Source: Rummeliibacillus pycnus (GTDB taxonomy: Bacteria > Bacillota > Bacilli > Bacillales_A > Planococcaceae). Taken from it: a stretch of 64,000 nt of DNA. Position numbers and translations under genes: made by a program. Below the pieces are notes generated by a model. It searched no databases. It was not told where the DNA came from and saw nothing but the letters and a program-made list of their open reading frames with translations. The stretch spans positions 1,116,001 to 1,180,000 of the forward strand of contig NZ_KZ614145.1 in assembly GCF_002884495.1 (NCBI RefSeq), given 5' to 3'. How positions within the stretch are numbered: the stretch's first letter is position 1; every line of letters begins with the position of its first letter. Of this stretch, positions 62,425 to 64,000 are shown in pieces.

Positions 62425-62555
62425 ATTGAAATCTTTATCATACACTCTTTAGTTTCATTACTTAAAGCAAAAAAGTAAGTGGTTAACTTTTAGAACCTTC
62501 AAGAACATCGCTACGAAAAAGCTGTAGGAACCGTAAGAAAGTGAACGCCTGCCCT
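62388..62555 (-). repeat. Degenerate dispersed intergenic repeat, copy C (inverted)
   Basis: On the minus strand it begins with remnants (GGCGTTCACTTTC) like the CAGGTAGACGCTTTCC element of copy B. It ends with ATTTTTTGGACAGCCCCT, the right-end element of copy A. The middle is decayed. Confidence 0.4.

Positions 62556-64000
<1,445 letters not shown>

Overview
The window is chromosomal DNA of a low-GC Gram-positive bacterium of the Bacillales. The evidence is strong AGGAGG-type ribosome binding sites, frequent TTG and GTG starts, a TagGH-type exporter, LytR-CpsA-Psr (LCP) proteins, a SAM-I riboswitch on metA, an arginine cluster in the order argCJBD, a YkpA-type ABC-F protein and CcpA-type cre sites. 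The gene content and a degenerate dispersed intergenic repeat recall the Lysinibacillus/Rummeliibacillus/Kurthia group. That placement is an inference, since there is no rRNA or other decisive marker.

Layout. 1-9.2 kb (minus strand): a cell-surface glycopolymer operon with UDP-GlcNAc 2-epimerase (cut by the window edge), an ABC exporter pair, UDP-ManNAc dehydrogenase, a very large two-domain glycosyltransferase preceded by a small coiled-coil protein, and two GT4 glycosyltransferases. A divergent LCP gene that could attach the polymer to peptidoglycan follows. 10.5-20.8 kb: mostly single genes, including an M15 peptidase, a VOC protein, nitronate monooxygenase, an FtsW/RodA-like flippase or polymerase with a 36-residue membrane protein behind it, a CBS/ACT protein, an MBL hydrolase, an iron alcohol dehydrogenase, a C45 acyltransferase, and a divergent MarR/CarD pair with a perfect 21-bp palindrome. 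21.0-39.5 kb: a segment bounded by two nearly identical direct copies of a tRNA-Lys(CUU) gene with its promoter. It carries a TusA-like/YeeE sulfur-uptake pair, several small genes and a complete-looking upper 4-hydroxyphenylacetate (4-HPA) pathway.

The 4-HPA cluster. HpaB and HpaC hydroxylate 4-HPA to homoprotocatechuate, HpaD opens the ring, HpaE oxidises the semialdehyde, HpaF isomerises, and two HpaG-type proteins decarboxylate and isomerise. Recognisable HpaH (hydratase) and HpaI (class II aldolase) genes are missing. A DapA/NahE-family class I aldolase-like gene stands first in the cluster and could do both jobs. A RibF-like FAD synthase without a recognisable riboflavin kinase motif lies directly behind hpaC and could supply FAD. 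A DUF485/sodium-solute symporter pair is the likely uptake system, and a LysR regulator sits in the middle. A cre site matching the consensus abuts a promoter ahead of hpaE, inside a long inverted repeat whose half-site recurs in front of hpaG1.

39.7-64 kb: a chromosomal TetM-like ribosomal protection GTPase, metA under a SAM-I riboswitch, a chemotaxis receptor, a class I aminotransferase, argCJBD with ARG-box-like sequence over its promoter, an AI-2E family membrane protein, a second LCP protein, msrA, two transporters, a secreted SH3b protein, a DHH phosphoesterase, a succinyl-CoA:acetate CoA-transferase type gene with a cre-like site, and the start of an ABC-F gene. No CRISPR array, prophage, integrase, transposase or rRNA operon was seen.
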